Position numbers and translations under genes: made by a program. Of a DNA stretch of 64,000 nt, positions 43,585-55,079 are shown one piece after another (position 1 is the first letter of the stretch; each line of letters begins with the position of its first letter). The stretch is from Acanthosepion pharaonis. Its lineage: Eukaryota; Mollusca; Cephalopoda; Sepiida; Sepiidae. The stretch covers positions 225,001-289,000 of the forward strand of contig CAHIKZ030002027.1 of NCBI GenBank assembly GCA_903632075.3, in the 5' to 3' direction. The notes beneath the pieces are model-generated. The model was not told where the DNA came from. It searched no databases and saw only the letters and a program-made list of their open reading frames with translations.

Positions 43585-43741
43585 TTGCTGAATTTGCTTT
43601 CTGTATAGTGTCCAGGACTCTGAGCCATACAAAAGGGTTGTGAGAACTACAGCCTTGTACACCTGTATTTTGGTTCTAAGCCTAATACCACGATCTTTCC
43701 AAAGTCAATAACGAAGTTTTCCGAAGGCACTAGAGGCTTTT
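43585..43741 (-). pseudogene. LINE reverse transcriptase C-terminal fragment
   Basis: The minus strand encodes KASSAFGKLRY.LWKDRGIRL then VYKAVVLTTLLYGSESWT, LYRKQIQQL. The LLYGSESWT segment after a KLR.LW motif is characteristic of the region downstream of the polymerase in several non-LTR families. One internal stop is present. It is cut off at both sides by microsatellites. It is a different family from 61200-61916. Confidence 0.85.
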
Positions 43742-43745
43742 GCTA

Positions 43746-43831
<86 letters not shown>
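43746..43831. repeat. (TC)n(AT)n microsatellite
   Basis: TC run followed by ~48 bp AT. Confidence 0.96.
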
Positions 43832-43832
<1 letters not shown>

Positions 43833-43944
43833 TCTCTGGACCTTTTCCAGGCTACACACAGATGTCATTTGATCACAGTGGTGAAGGTTTGTGCAGAACC
43901 AACCACACTTTTTGGAAGAGCCGACTACAGAGAATTGGTGCATA

Positions 43945-44165
43945 GTATGCCACAAGGTTTTAAATTCAGAGTTTTCCATCTCCTAGACAGTTCGCCACCC
44001 AAGGCTATAGGATCCAGTGTGCACTGCTATTCACCCATAGCTAGGGGGCGAGGAGATGGATTCAGGCTTTTTCAAAGAGTGTTTGTGTATAAATGAACGT
44101 AACAAACCCAACTGGAATTGGAACTTGGCACTGATTCCTCAGGTCGAGCCACTATCTATTAGTCC
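43945..44165 (-). mobile_element. SINE-B copy, minus strand
   Basis: The body (GTTTTAAATTCAGAGTTTTCC, CCAAGGCTATAGGATCC) at 43953-44050 matches 11010-11100. The head at 44095-44165 (AATAGATAGTGGCTCGACC, CAAGTTCCAATTCCAG on minus) matches the unit of the arrays. Shows the non-tandem arrangement of SINE-B. Confidence 0.75.
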
Positions 44166-44205
44166 ATAACACACAGCTTACAGCTTTAAAACCTGCTTGT
44201 GGATA

Positions 44206-44340
44206 TTGTTCGTTTAGCGGCATATCAAGACCTTATGGGTTATTTAATGCCGAAATTTAGTTTTCTTATTAGTAATACGAAAATGTATTGCTGCTAATCT
44301 TTTTACAATGCAAATATATTGCTTGTCTTTTTACTATAAA
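44206..44340. repeat. Dispersed GCGGCAT...TTAATGCCG repeat, uninterrupted
   Basis: TTTAGCGGCATATCAAGACC, GGGTTATTTAATGCCGAAAT and AAAATGTATTGCTGCT. Acts as an empty-site homologue of the 17 kb piggyBac-like insertion (TTAA at 44244-44247). Confidence 0.8.
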
Positions 44341-44626
44341 AATTTGCTTTCATTCATTCATAGTGTTTTTGTTTTTGTTTGGGGTCTCATATTTGCTCGA
44401 AGCTGGGACCCTAACTGGTGCTACAATACCTAAGAGGTAGGTTCCAGGCTCCTCAAAACCTCCCAATCCGAGGCCCTGATGCCGGGTTTCGGACTCTTGA
44501 AAATTCACTTCCTCCATCCTCTTCTTTCATTCAGATCACACACCTCATTTATCATCGTCATTGTAACAGCGTCCTTATACTGACAGCGTCTGACTGTCTC
44601 GCTTTGTACTATGTGAATTTTAGTAT

Positions 44627-44966
44627 AACATTACTTATTAGATAATGTCGATATGTAAAATGCCTTTCGTAAAACTTTTGATGATCTAGTCCAGATGTTA
44701 AGTTCGCTGTCAGCTTTATTTTCATATTTCAAAATGTACAAAACATTAATTTTTAGTGATTAATATTTTAGAAAACACCACTGTGTTTATAAACAGCGAA
44801 CTTAACATCTCTGGGACTAGATCATCAAAAGTCTTACTAAAGGCATTTTACATATCGACATTATCTAATAAGTAATGTTTATAAATACGGTGGTGTTTTC
44901 TAAAATATTAATCACTAAAAATTACTCTTTTTTACGTTTTGAAATATGAAAATAAAGCTGGCAGTT
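44627..44966. repeat. Scrambled inverted repeat, order X-Y-X'-Y'
   Basis: X (44627-44706: ATTACTTATTAGATAATGTCG...TTAAGTTCGCTG) is inverted at 44798-44880. Y (44707-44778: CAGCTTTATTTTCATATTTC...AGAAAACACCAC) is inverted at 44895-44966. The simple palindrome order would be X-Y-Y'-X'. Confidence 0.85.
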
Positions 44967-45284
44967 ATAGACTCGTAAACGTCCCAGCGAGAGATGTGCG
45001 TTCCTTCAATAGGTAATTCAAACTTTGCTTTACCAAGATGCTACCCCGGTAACTACTCTTTTTGGCAATAGGATTAGTTACCTTGATGGAAAAAAGGGAC
45101 ACATGTTCGATTTCTGTCAAGAAGTACTAGAAAAATTGTCTAGCACGATAGAGTGAACTAACCTTCAAAGTAGCAAAACTAGAGTTTGTTTCCATATAAT
45201 CATGTCAGCGGAAAACGGCATCCCGAGATGTAACCAGAAGCTAACATCAGCCATGCTCATGGAAGGCAGAAACCTCACTCAGAT

Positions 45285-45405
45285 GATTAAAAGAAAGCAG
45301 TTTAGTTTCAGAAGCGTGAAAATTAACAAGCAATTCCTTGCCCCAGTTAACAACAGATTATAGGTGATTTGTATATCATCTGCCAATTTGAACTTTATCG
45401 AATCG
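45285..45405. repeat. Dispersed repeat shared with 56350-56470
   Basis: GATTAAAAGAAAGCAGTTTAG, TTGCCCCAGTTAACAA and ATCATCTGCCAATTTGAAC-type blocks in the same order. A partial inverse is at 5058-5085. Confidence 0.7.
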
Positions 45406-45959
45406 ATCAGACTTATTATTACGACTAATTATTTATATTATTTATACAAAGATTATTTATCATATGCATCTGAAGCATATTCTTTTTTTAAAAAATTGTT
45501 GGTTATTTTACAACTTAGAAGAAACTTATTTTTATGAAGAATAAATGCTTTTTATGAAATAAAAGAAATTATTTTTATTGTGTCCCTTGAGATAAATATT
45601 CAATTTCTTTAGTTTCTTGTTGTTGCATCGAATGATAGCAGGCAAAATATTTTACTTCTGACTCAAGGATAATTAAAACGGACATGTCTACAGAGATACT
45701 CTATTTAAGTAAGAAAAACAAGTTTAGTCACACAGTAAATATTTATTAATTTCGAGACAAGCAAGCAAAATTAAAAAGACTTAATTTTATGTAAGCTGGA
45801 AGTCGTTTATTTCAGATAATGTCCCGGATGGGAAATGGTGATAAAAATTGGCGAACTGCAGCAGAATGGTGAGAAAGAATGATGAAGCGTTGTTTGGTTT
45901 ATATAAATGACACCAAAAAGTGCCGTAAGGACAGGAGAACTGACGATGGAAATTTTATG

Positions 45960-47725
45960 GATTTGAGTCTTACTGTAAAATGTTTGACAGTTGCTTAAAG
46001 GTGTTTGCTTACAAACAAAACTTGCTGTACAATGATTACTAACAACATAGAACCGCTATACGAGATCTGCTGTGGATTGATCGCTTGGAGACGAGACTTG
46101 ATGCTTAATAGTTTTTTAGAGACAAATGTTGTTGTAGAACGGTTGCCTAGAAACGTTATTTTCTATACAACGGTTGGTTAGAGTCGAGACTTATCGCAGA
46201 ATGGTTCCTTAGAGACTAAAACTTCTGTAGAATTTTGGCTTAGAGACAAGACCTGCTGTAGAATGTTTGCTTAGAGACGAGACCTGCTGTAGAATGTTTG
46301 CTTAGAGACGAGACTTGCTGTAGAATGATTGCGTAAAAACGAAATTTATTGTAGAATGGTTGCTTAGAGACAAGACTTGTTATAAAATGGTTGCTTATAG
46401 ACGAGATCTGTTGTATAATGGTTGCTTACAGACGAGACTTACTGTAGAATGATTGCTTAGAGATGAGATTCGCTGTAGAATGGTTGTTTACAGACGAGAC
46501 TGGATTTAAAATAGCTGCTTAGGAAAGAGATCTGTTGTATAAAGGTTGCTTACAGACGAGACTTACTGTAGAATGGTTGCTTAGAGATGAGATTCGCTGT
46601 AGGATGGTTGCTTACAGACGAGACTTGTTCTAGAATGGATGTTTCGAGAAGAGACTTACTGTAGAATTGGTTGCTTACGGACGAGACTTACTGTGGAATG
46701 GTTTCTTCCAGACGAGACTTACTGTGGAATGGTGGTTACAGACGAGACTTACTGTAGAATTGGTTGCTTACAGACGAGACTTACTGTGGAATGGTTTCTT
46801 CCAGACGAGACTTACTGTGGAATGGTGGTTACAGACGAGACTTACTGTAGAATTGGTTGCTTACAGACGAGACTTACTGTGGAATGGTTTCTTCCAGACG
46901 AGACTTACTGTGGAATGGTGGTTACAGACGAGACTTACTGTAGAATTGGTTGCTTACAGACGAGATCTGTTGTATAATGTTTGCTTACAGACGAGACTTA
47001 CTGTGGAACGGTGATTACAGACGAGACTTACTGTGGAATAGTTGCTTACAGACGAGACTTACTGTGGAATGGTGGTTACAGACGAGACTTACTGTGGCGT
47101 GGTGGTTACAGACGAATCTTACTGTAGAATGGTTGCTTACAGACGAGATCTGTTGCATAATGTTTGCTTACAGACGTGACTTTCTGTAGAATGATTGCTT
47201 AGAGAAGAGATTCGCTGTAGAATGGTTGCTTACAGACGAGACTGGATCTAAAATGGCTGCTTACAGAAGAGATCTGTTGTATAAAGGTTGCTTACAGACG
47301 AGACTCACTGTAGAATGGTTGCTTAGAGATGAGATTCGCTGTAGAATGGTTGCTTACAGACGAGACTTGTTCTAGAATGGTTGTTTAGAGACGAGACTTA
47401 CTGTAGAATGGTTGCTTACAGACGAGACTTACTGTGGCATGGTGGTTACAGACGAGACTTACTGTAGAATTGGTTGCTTACAGACGAGACCTACTGTGGC
47501 ATGGTGGTTACAGACGAAACTTACTGTAGAATGGTTTCTTCCAGACGAGATCTGTTGTATAATGTTTGCTTACAGACGTGACTTTCTGTAGAATGGTTGC
47601 TTAGAGATGAGATTCGCTGTAGAATGGTTGCTTAGACGAGACTTGCTCTAGAATGGTTGTTTACAGACGAGACTTACTGTAGAATGGTTGCTTACAGACG
47701 CGATCAGTTGTATAAAGGTGTTGCT
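45960..47725. repeat. ~31-bp minisatellite with 93-bp higher-order period
   Basis: About 55 units of the type GACGAGACTTACTGTAGAAT + GGTTGCTTACA, 30-32 bp each. Left units are diverged. At 46680-46960 a three-unit block (TTTCTTCCA, TGGTTACA and TTGGTTGCTTACA variants) repeats three times at 93 bp. Apparent 79-115 residue frames come from the repeat, since 93 is divisible by 3. Confidence 0.95.
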
Positions 47726-48241
47726 GGATGTACACAGAGTGAAATATATCAGAAGGCAAAATTAAGTAAGATGAAGCTTATGCGTGCTTATAGCGTCCAT
47801 ATCCCACAAAATATTGTTTATACAAACAATTTAAGAACAGATTGTATGGAAAGCAACTACTAAATACTGCTGTTAAACATTTAACATTAAAGAAATGTTT
47901 ATATCAACAATAAAATATGCATGTAACGACAATTAATTTTTTTGCTGTTGTGATACTTAAGACAGTGTCATAAGAAATGTTTGTGCAGGAATGTTGTTAA
48001 GAAATGTTGCTACCTTTTGATTGTTAAGAAATTTAAAATGATTTGGTTTTTGTTTTTTTTAGAAAATAATATCATCAAGCCATTTCTGACATAGGTCTTT
48101 GGTTGGGACCCGGAAAGAGATAACCATACAACAGAAATCAAAGGAAATGTTTTACAAAAATGGGCGGTGTAAAATGTTATGATCCCATTTTGACCTTCGG
48201 TTCCTGAAGGCAATGTGTGTGCAATAGAAATCAAATTAAAT
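47726..48241. other. No gene; contains repeat shared with 35850-36033
   Basis: 48060-48170 matches GCCATTTCTGAC, GGTTGGGACCCGGAAAGA and CAGAAATCAAAGGAAAT. The remainder is unassigned. Confidence 0.6.
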
Positions 48242-48251
48242 AATAAAAACG

Positions 48252-48298
<47 letters not shown>
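48242..48298. repeat. (ATA)n microsatellite
   Basis: About 50 bp of AAT triplets; 48299-48820 beyond it holds nothing recognised. Confidence 0.95.
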
Positions 48299-48299
<1 letters not shown>

Positions 48300-48839
48300 G
48301 GAAAGTCGTTGATATATTGTCGGAAATCATGAATATCGAACAATATTCACACTAGGATCAAATTCACACTGAAATATTCGGCCATTTCTATTCTGTATAT
48401 CGATGTACGTGCATGTCTGAGCCAACTCTATCTCTCCACATCGCTACACATCAAACCCACAGATGGGTATTGCTACCTAAATGTCAGCAGATATCACCCT
48501 AGCAGCCTAAAAAAAAATCAATAATCTATATCCTGTGTTTATACATAAAACGTATCTGATCTGACTCTGGGGATTACAAAAACCACATCTGGTATCCGAT
48601 TAACTAATTTCCAAACCAAAAGATTTCCTAAACAAATAAGACACATTCCAGAATTCATATGTTGTTTTGTTAAATTTTGATTAGAACAAACACAATTTTT
48701 TAAAAGTTTTCCAGTGGCTAACATGATAAGATATTTAGTTAATTTGAGTTCAAGCCTGCGGTCGGGGAGTGTGTGAATGCAATCAGTAGAAACGTGCTAG
48801 AATTACCTAGGCACTACTAAGTAAGAATAAGAAAAGACG

Positions 48840-49140
48840 GAATATCCCGAGACATATGCAGTGGAACGAGAACGGTTTACACCATGAGTTAAATAAAGGG
48901 TTCATTACGGAATTGGTGACATAGTAATTGAGGGGTTCAATCCCTGTGTCGGGCAGTGTGTACATGGACAAGAGTGGAAACAGGGCGAGCAATAACTGAT
49001 CCGGACTAAAAATAAGAACTAGATGAGATATCCCTAGACATGGGCAGTGGAACGAGAACAGTCTAATCACGTAGATTAAATAAAGGTTTCATTTCGGAAT
49101 TGGTGACATAGTAATTGTGAGTTCAATCCCTGGGTCCGTT
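48840..49140 (+). repeat. SINE-C, two tandem units
   Basis: Two copies of GGAATTGGTGACATAGTAATTG then GTTCAATCCCTG (B box-like), separated by GACAAGAGTGGAAACAGGGC...ATGAGATATCCC. Reverse orientation of 24010-24540. Confidence 0.85.
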
Positions 49141-49199
49141 ACACCTATTATATCAAGTTTCTAACGTTTCGTACGTCGAACCTCTTTTAGGACCGACTT

Positions 49200-49498
49200 A
49201 GTACAAATACAAGCCTCCACTGTGAAACCACTCCACAACAAAATGTTAAACCTGCATCTGATTCTATGGTTGCCTTTAAATCCTCATTGTTTAGGGGTAT
49301 TGGTCGTCAAGCTCGAGGTTCATCTTCGAGGATTTCATTGACACAACGAAACTTCTGAAACCAATTACGTGCAGATCGTTCACTTACTGCACCTTCGCCA
49401 AAGTCTGTACATAGCTTACGAGAAGCACATGATACACTTGTACCAAGTTTAAACTCATACAACAGACAAGCATGAATTACCAATTTTTTATCGGTCAT
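49200..49498 (-). pseudogene. Mariner-family transposase N-terminal fragment
   Basis: The minus strand from ATG 49498 encodes MTDKKLVIHACLLYEFKLG, ASRKLCTDFGEGAVSERSAR and NWFQKFRCVNEILEDEPRA, then a stop. Beyond a frameshift it reads RPIPLNNEDLKATIESDAG. This is the first helix-turn-helix of mariner transposases (the domain also used in SETMAR), which binds the terminal repeats. The catalytic D,D34D part is absent and no terminal repeats were found, so this is a truncated relic. Confidence 0.88.
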
Positions 49499-49809
49499 TT
49501 TGAGGACTCTAAAATGAGAAATAAAATGATATTAGTCATGTCATAAAACAATAACTGAATCATTCAAGACTGTAATTGTCAATACAAGTTGCTTCCTGTA
49601 TACTTATGCATGTTAGTAATTTAACTGCTGAGCCAGAAATAAGTTAACAAAAATCGGAAAAAAAAACTTTTTTGTGCCCCTGATAGGATCGGGATGAATT
49701 CGACATTTTAATTTATTTGTTTAAACGTCATTTTTAATGGAAACTGATATTTTATATTTTGTTTTTATTTATTTCTTAAAGTGTACATTTATTTATTCTC
49801 ATCTGATGG

Positions 49810-49912
49810 GACCGGAACGTCCTGCCTAGCTGAAAGATTAAGACACGTTATATCTAATGACCTTTACCCCAAGGGGACGCAGGTTCGAATCCTATCGGAG
49901 GGAGCGCATTTT
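49810..49912 (+). mobile_element. tRNA-like SINE head or tRNA relic
   Basis: TAGCTGAAAGATTAAGACAC (A box-like), then GCAGGTTCGAATCCTATCGGAG (canonical B box). The acceptor stem is only partly paired and the anticodon arm is not convincing. The insertion-like AT-rich 3' flank favours a SINE. Confidence 0.6.
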
Positions 49913-49994
49913 ATTTAACAAGGTTTCTCGCATATTCTGGACGGTTAATATAAATAAATAAATATACTGTTTAATGAATACATAAAAACACATC

Positions 49995-50215
49995 TACGCA
50001 TATCTGTCTATATTTCTGAGATGAGGTATTATGTACACTATTTACATTATTCGGACTATTGTCCTCATCTTTGCCGCCATATTTATTACAATGTTTCGGC
50101 CCTTCAGTATCTGTCTATATTTCTGAGATGAGTTATTATGTACATTATTTACATTATTTGGACTATTGTCCTCATCTTTGTCGCCATATTTATTACAACG
50201 TTTCGGCCGTTGTCC
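49995..50215 (-). repeat. SINE-A tail, two tandem units
   Basis: Two copies of the 107-bp type unit (ATATTTCTGAGATGAG at 50010 and 50118) ending GTTACAACG-type TTTCGGCCG. Same family as 18434-19050. Confidence 0.88.
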
Positions 50216-50447
50216 TCAAGCGTCTCGTCTGCTCTCGTTAGCTTCTTCAGCAAATAATTGTACGTATGTATACTTGTGTAAAAGTATATATTCATACGTG
50301 TGTGTGTATGCATGCAGAGTCATAAATATGTATGGGTAATCCCAAGGAGGATGAAATCCTGAGAGCTCAATCTAAATCCAGAGCAAATATATAAAAGAAA
50401 AACAGACCACTTTAAGGTTCCATTATAATAATTTATTTCACCAGCGC

Positions 50448-50705
50448 TGGTTAAACGTCCATCGGCCAAATGTCCGTCGACCAAATGTCCATCGGTCAAA
50501 TGTCCATCGGTCAAATGTCCGTCGGTCAAATGTCCATCGGTCAAATGTCCGTCGACCAAATGTCCGTCGGTCAAATGTCCATCGGTCAAATGTCCGTCGG
50601 TTAAACGTCCATCGACCAAATGTCCGTCGACCAAATGTCCGTCGGTCAAATGTCCATCGGTCAAATGTCCGTCGGTCAAATGTCCGTCTGCCAAATGTCC
50701 GAGTA
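50448..50705. repeat. 15-bp minisatellite, ~17 units
   Basis: GTCCATCGGTCAAAT and GTCCGTCGGTCAAAT, with CGACCAAAT variants. The unit is five codons long, so the minus strand stays open as GHLTD/GHLVD repeats within a 164-codon frame (50320-50814). No start context, domain or flanking similarity supports a protein. Confidence 0.95.
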
Positions 50706-50830
50706 CCCTGCAGACTTGGTTTTTAATAATCTGTTTTTTGTTTTTTTTTAAATAATAATAATGTTTGTTGCTACATCCGGTTTCAGTCATGGCTGAGAAC
50801 CGTGACGTCAGCATCTAACCGCCAACCATT

Positions 50831-51061
50831 ATGTCTCTTTTAAAAATACCTGCAGGGCCGCTCTCAGGGATAAGCGACAGAAGTGGAAGTACTGCAGCAA
50901 TATGCCTTGAGCCCTGGCCGGACTTTCAACTCCAACTGCTGCGACAGTCTATGCCTGGCCTGCATTGGACTTATCAGTCTCAAATATGCCTGCAAGCGAC
51001 GTGTACAGGCTCCCTCTTGATCTTCGTTTTGCGAAGCCAAGCCATGATATCTGGTTTCTAA
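50831..51061 (+). pseudogene. Possible LINE C-terminal zinc-finger remnant
   Basis: GC-rich stretch against AT-rich surroundings. One plus frame reads CCDSLCLACIGLISLKYACK then RRVQAPS, resembling the C..C...R.GL.SH zinc-finger ends of some retrotransposon proteins, with the histidines lost. Weak evidence; may be another coding relic. Confidence 0.35.
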
Positions 51062-51284
51062 TAATTATAATATAATTTGATAACCGCCAACTTTCACACA
51101 GCACTATCGTTTCTAAAATATTCAGTCAGTCTTGAATTCCCGGAAGAGAAACACGTCAAAGTTTCGCCCCTTTTTAATATATACGCATTATCCTGAAAGG
51201 AAAAGGAGTTAACTTCTTCCTTTTTTTATGTGACGTCATTTGAAAACGTAAGAGCTCATGACCCCGCCACACACATTTTCTGTC

Positions 51285-51669
51285 CCTTCTAGCTCTTAAT
51301 AAGCTTTGTATTTTTGTTATTTCTCTCAAACGCTGTTCTGCCATCCATTTACTCAAGCCCATTAAGTATAACTGCCCGCTTCTTTCCTCTGTCCCTCTTT
51401 CTCTCTCCCTGCCCTGTGAGTATCATATTTTCCAAGACGTCCTTTTTCTTTGCGTGTCCCAAAAATTTCAACTGCCTTTTCCTGATGTTAAGTATAAGTT
51501 TCCTTTTTGTTTCCATTTTCTCCAAAACTTCGTCGTTGCTCACATGTTTAGCCCATGGTATCCTCAGCATCCTTATGTAGAACCACATTTCTGTTGTTGC
51601 AAATCTCTTATTCATCTTTGGTGAGATTCTCCAGCATTCGCTGCCATACAGGAGGACAGGCTTAATCAT
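51285..51669 (-). pseudogene. LINE reverse transcriptase C-terminal fragment (RTE-like)
   Basis: The minus strand from ~51669 encodes KPVLLYGSECWRISPKMNKR, EMWFYIRMLRIPWAKHVSND, EVLEKMETKRKLILNIRKRQ, LKFLGHAKKKDVLENMILTG and QGERKRDRGK. This is the conserved region downstream of the polymerase in endonuclease/reverse-transcriptase LINEs of many invertebrates. The frame is open for 106 codons, so the copy is fairly young, but only the 3' end is present. Same family as 61200-61916 and the decayed repeats at 9138-10790. Confidence 0.9.
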
Positions 51670-53149
51670 AACAAACTGAATTTTATTTTTAGGGGTCTAC
51701 ATCTGCAAGAAGAGGTAATAGGGATATGTTTCTTTCTTTCTTTCTTTTTTTCTTCTCATTTTCTTTTTTTTTCTTCTTCTTCCCAAACTTTTTCTTAAGA
51801 AGGTTGGCGTAATAATAGAAAATAATGACAGAAAAGAATTAATTAAAAAATAATATGAAATCGACTTTGGGGTAAAAATAAAATTTTTTACCTCAAAATC
51901 ATCTTCATATTATTTTAAATAAATTTTTTTCTAAAGATAACAATATCTTTTTGTTGCATAGCCCAATCTCACCACCCCACCCCTCTCACCACCACCATCA
52001 CCACCATACTGGGAGGTCCTGGTCAATGGCGGCAATTCGATAAAATGTTCCATCTTCTCTCAAGTCTTCTTTCGTGTGGTAATCGCTAGATGTTTTTGGG
52101 CAGCAATGAAAGACATCAAACACAGAGAATTTTAACTGTTTTTATTAATCATGTCGACATGTACATATCTAATTATCCAGTGTAGATCGCGCCCCTACCA
52201 GCTGGGGAGCCGTTTAGGACACGAAAAAGATCACGTCTACATCGCTTGACGGGTAAGAAACAACAGAAAAAAAACATTTCTCTATCATTCCCACGCTAGC
52301 TCAAGCTATCAAAATCGACTTCCTTATTATGGCTTACATCTGACCGCAAACGTCAACCTCCAAAAGTCGAAGCTGAGATACACTTCCTCTGGAAATAAGT
52401 CTGCTAAACTATTATTTGATATTTTTGTCGCTAATTCCTCTCTCTAAAATTTATAATTTCTTGTTAACCGCAAAAAAACTATCGTAGTGTATTCAGTGGG
52501 GATCGATCCCACTCTTTGTCGCTTTGGGAAGGCATCGCTTTTACCATTCTATTATTCTGCAAATTCTTGACTGGTGCTAACCGATACAGAATCCGCATAT
52601 GATTTACGACTCTTAATCTATTGTGTGACATTGAATAGGTGTCTATCGTATTACCCCCAGCGGCGTAAATACAGTTAACATTTATTATATTTTATCATTT
52701 TTATTTTATATTTATTTTATTCCTTTTTTCATTTCTTGTTTTTTTTTCCTTCTTTTTACCTATGCTTTTTACCACGGCCGAATTTCTTGCTCGCAATTGC
52801 ACAGGAAATAATGTGGATTGAGATTCCAGATGTTTTCATACGATTCCTGATCCAATCAATTCTGACTTAACGTTTTCTTGTTCGCACTTCACCAATCTTT
52901 TGCCATGAACCCCGAAGGAGCCAACCCCGATTTCTAATGAACAATTTACTCTAGGAAAAAAAAAAAAGCAAAGATTATTCTGGCAATAAGCGATTTAATA
53001 CTTTTCAGGAGAATTCGATCTTTCTTTGTTTCCATTAGCTGTTGTGAAAATCTTCGAAAAGAGTTGGCCTGAAGTAATTTATGAATAGACTTGAAAAATA
53101 ACTAAAAACCAGCAGGATCAATATGCGAATGTTCGCTATGAGGGACTGA
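51670..53149. other. No gene seen
   Basis: Contains a (CTTT)n patch at 51731-51785 and a CACCACC-rich patch at 51970-52005. A tRNA B box-like GGGATCGATCCCC lies on the minus strand near 52500-52515. GC-rich 52160-52250 has no assigned identity. Confidence 0.5.
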
Positions 53150-53487
53150 CTATCTATTTATTTATCTATCTAGGTATCTATGTATCTCTAATCTGTTCAT
53201 CTCTGTTCATTATCTATCGCGGTCTGTTCATATCTATCTAAGTCTGTTCATTATCTCAGTTTGTTCATATCTATCTATCTCAGTCTGTTCATATCTGTCT
53301 ACCTAACTCAATTTGTTCATAACGATCTATCTCTGTTCATATCTATCTACGTACATGGTGCGATGGGTAAATTGAGGCTATTTTATATTTTAATTTCGTG
53401 CATGTGTAATGTTTCTTTGTGATTTTTTCGACTACACAGTATAATGTATAGATATATGAATATGTTTCATATCTGCCTCAGTCTGTT

Positions 53488-53533
<46 letters not shown>

Positions 53534-53689
53534 AGTCTGTTCATATCTATATCTATCTCAGTCCGTTCATATCTATCTATATCAATCTATTTTTGTTCAT
53601 ATCTATCTATCTATCTATCTCAGTCTGTTCATATCTTTATTTATCTATCTCAGTCTGTTCATATCTATCTATCTATCTATGTCTGTTCA

Positions 53690-53720
<31 letters not shown>

Positions 53721-53729
53721 GTCAGTCTG

Positions 53730-53765
<36 letters not shown>

Positions 53766-53807
53766 AGTCTGTTCATATATATATATCTATCTCTCTCAGT
53801 CTGTTCA

Positions 53808-53846
<39 letters not shown>

Positions 53847-53890
53847 GTCTGTTAATTATCTATCAATTTATCTATCTACCTACCCATCTA

Positions 53891-53952
<62 letters not shown>
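53150..53952. repeat. (ATCT)n region with TCAGTCTGTTCAT interruptions and (AT)n
   Basis: ATCT runs separated about 14 times by CAGTCTGTTCATAT. Terminal (AT)n at 53893-53952. The 193-codon Ile/Ser/Tyr frame is a repeat translation. Confidence 0.97.
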
Positions 53953-53953
<1 letters not shown>

Positions 53954-54339
53954 GGGGGGCCACTCGAGGTAGAGAGTTACGCTAAGAGGCATTTTATAAG
54001 CATAGTAGTGGAAGATAACGATTAATCCTAGCCTTGAGCAGATTAAGACTCTAGTGATTGAGGAATCCTACAGAACAATGGGGAAAAAAGCTGTTCGAAT
54101 GGAACTTACTTCTCACTTATGGAATATGGAGGGAATGTTGTTGGTTTACTATAATGTAAGTGGCATGGCGGGTCATTGCCGTTATAGTTAGGCCTGTCGG
54201 AAACAAGGAGTATTTTCCACAAAAGTAGCGATAATGTAGCGAGATATTTGCCTCATCCCGACTACGGGAGTGTGGAAAATAATGAGTCGCTCCCTACCCC
54301 CCAAAAAAGCAGTAAAATCGACCTTGGTAACCGAACGCT

Positions 54340-54425
54340 CCTCTGTGGCCCAATCGGTTAAGGCACGTCAGGCTATACTACGGTTCCTTATAGGGTACAG
54401 GTTCGATTCCTGTCGGAGGACGAAT
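54340..54425 (+). tRNA. tRNA-like sequence (pseudo-tRNA or SINE head)
   Basis: Acceptor strands TCCTCTG and CGGAGGA pair over 7 positions. The A box TGGCCCAATCGGTTAAGGC and a perfect T arm (ACAGG-TTCGATT-CCTGT) are present. The anticodon stem (CGTCA/CTACG) pairs only in part, so a functional tRNA is unlikely. The AT-rich downstream sequence suggests a SINE head. Confidence 0.5.
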
Positions 54426-54540
54426 ATTTTCTATAAAACATTTCTCTGACATTCAGGCCTGTAAATGTTGTTTAATACTGTCTATTATAAACAGGGCATT
54501 TACTTAAATATTTGTATCTATAAAAAGAATGTATAAACAT

Positions 54541-54543
<3 letters not shown>

Positions 54544-54588
<45 letters not shown>
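54544..54588. repeat. (AT)n microsatellite
   Basis: About 44 bp of AT. Confidence 0.95.
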
Positions 54589-54589
<1 letters not shown>

Positions 54590-54635
54590 TAAAATTCATT
54601 GCCGTATCTTATGTAACTAAACATGACTTCCTACT

Positions 54636-54930
54636 GAGTATGACGATGAACTACCTCCGCCAGCAAAGAATCTGATCGAAAGATTGGAGGTGTTCATGAG
54701 CGAGGGACATCAGAACAATTACCATAAAATCTTAATAGAAACGGTACAGGGAAGCTACATTACGGCAGTGGAAAAGGGACTGAAGCCGAGATGCCAGGTC
54801 AGGACAAATAACTTTGTAGAGTCCTCATTAGATTATATCAAGAATCTCTAGATATATAGAAAGAGCATCAGACCAAAGATGGCAGCAATATTCAAAGCAA
54901 GGACGAAGAGTGGACTTATAAATGGATAAG
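54636..54930 (+). pseudogene. Unidentified coding-like segment with one internal stop
   Basis: One plus frame reads EYDDELPPPAKNLIERLEVF and MSEGHQNNYHKILIETVQGS, then YITAVEKGLKPRCQV and NNFVESSLDYIKNL up to TAG at 54849-54851. It continues in the same frame with IYRKSIRPKMAAIFKARTKS before a second stop near 54928. The amino-acid composition is balanced and GC is above background, unlike other frames here. There is no ATG near the start, and splice sites were not evident. I do not recognise the family; an unknown transposon ORF or a lost exon are both possible. Confidence 0.4.
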
Positions 54931-55079
54931 TGACGTCAACAAGCACTCGTTTTCACTTTTGTAATGCTCGTTGTAGTAGGGACAATATAATCGCAGATAC
55001 AACTATAGTAGCGCCGTTGAACAGTTCTGGTGTCAGACGCCTTCCAATAATCTTGCACTAATAGTACTTGTTCGATAAT

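Noticed and set aside
50320..50814. GHLTD-repeat protein
   Set aside because: The 15-bp minisatellite keeps the frame open; flanking residues show no coding character.
53444..54025. 193-residue ORF
   Set aside because: Ile/Ser/Tyr repeats encoded by (ATCT)n and (AT)n.
54340..54425. Functional tRNA gene
   Set aside because: Acceptor and T arms pair well but the anticodon stem does not, so no anticodon can be assigned.
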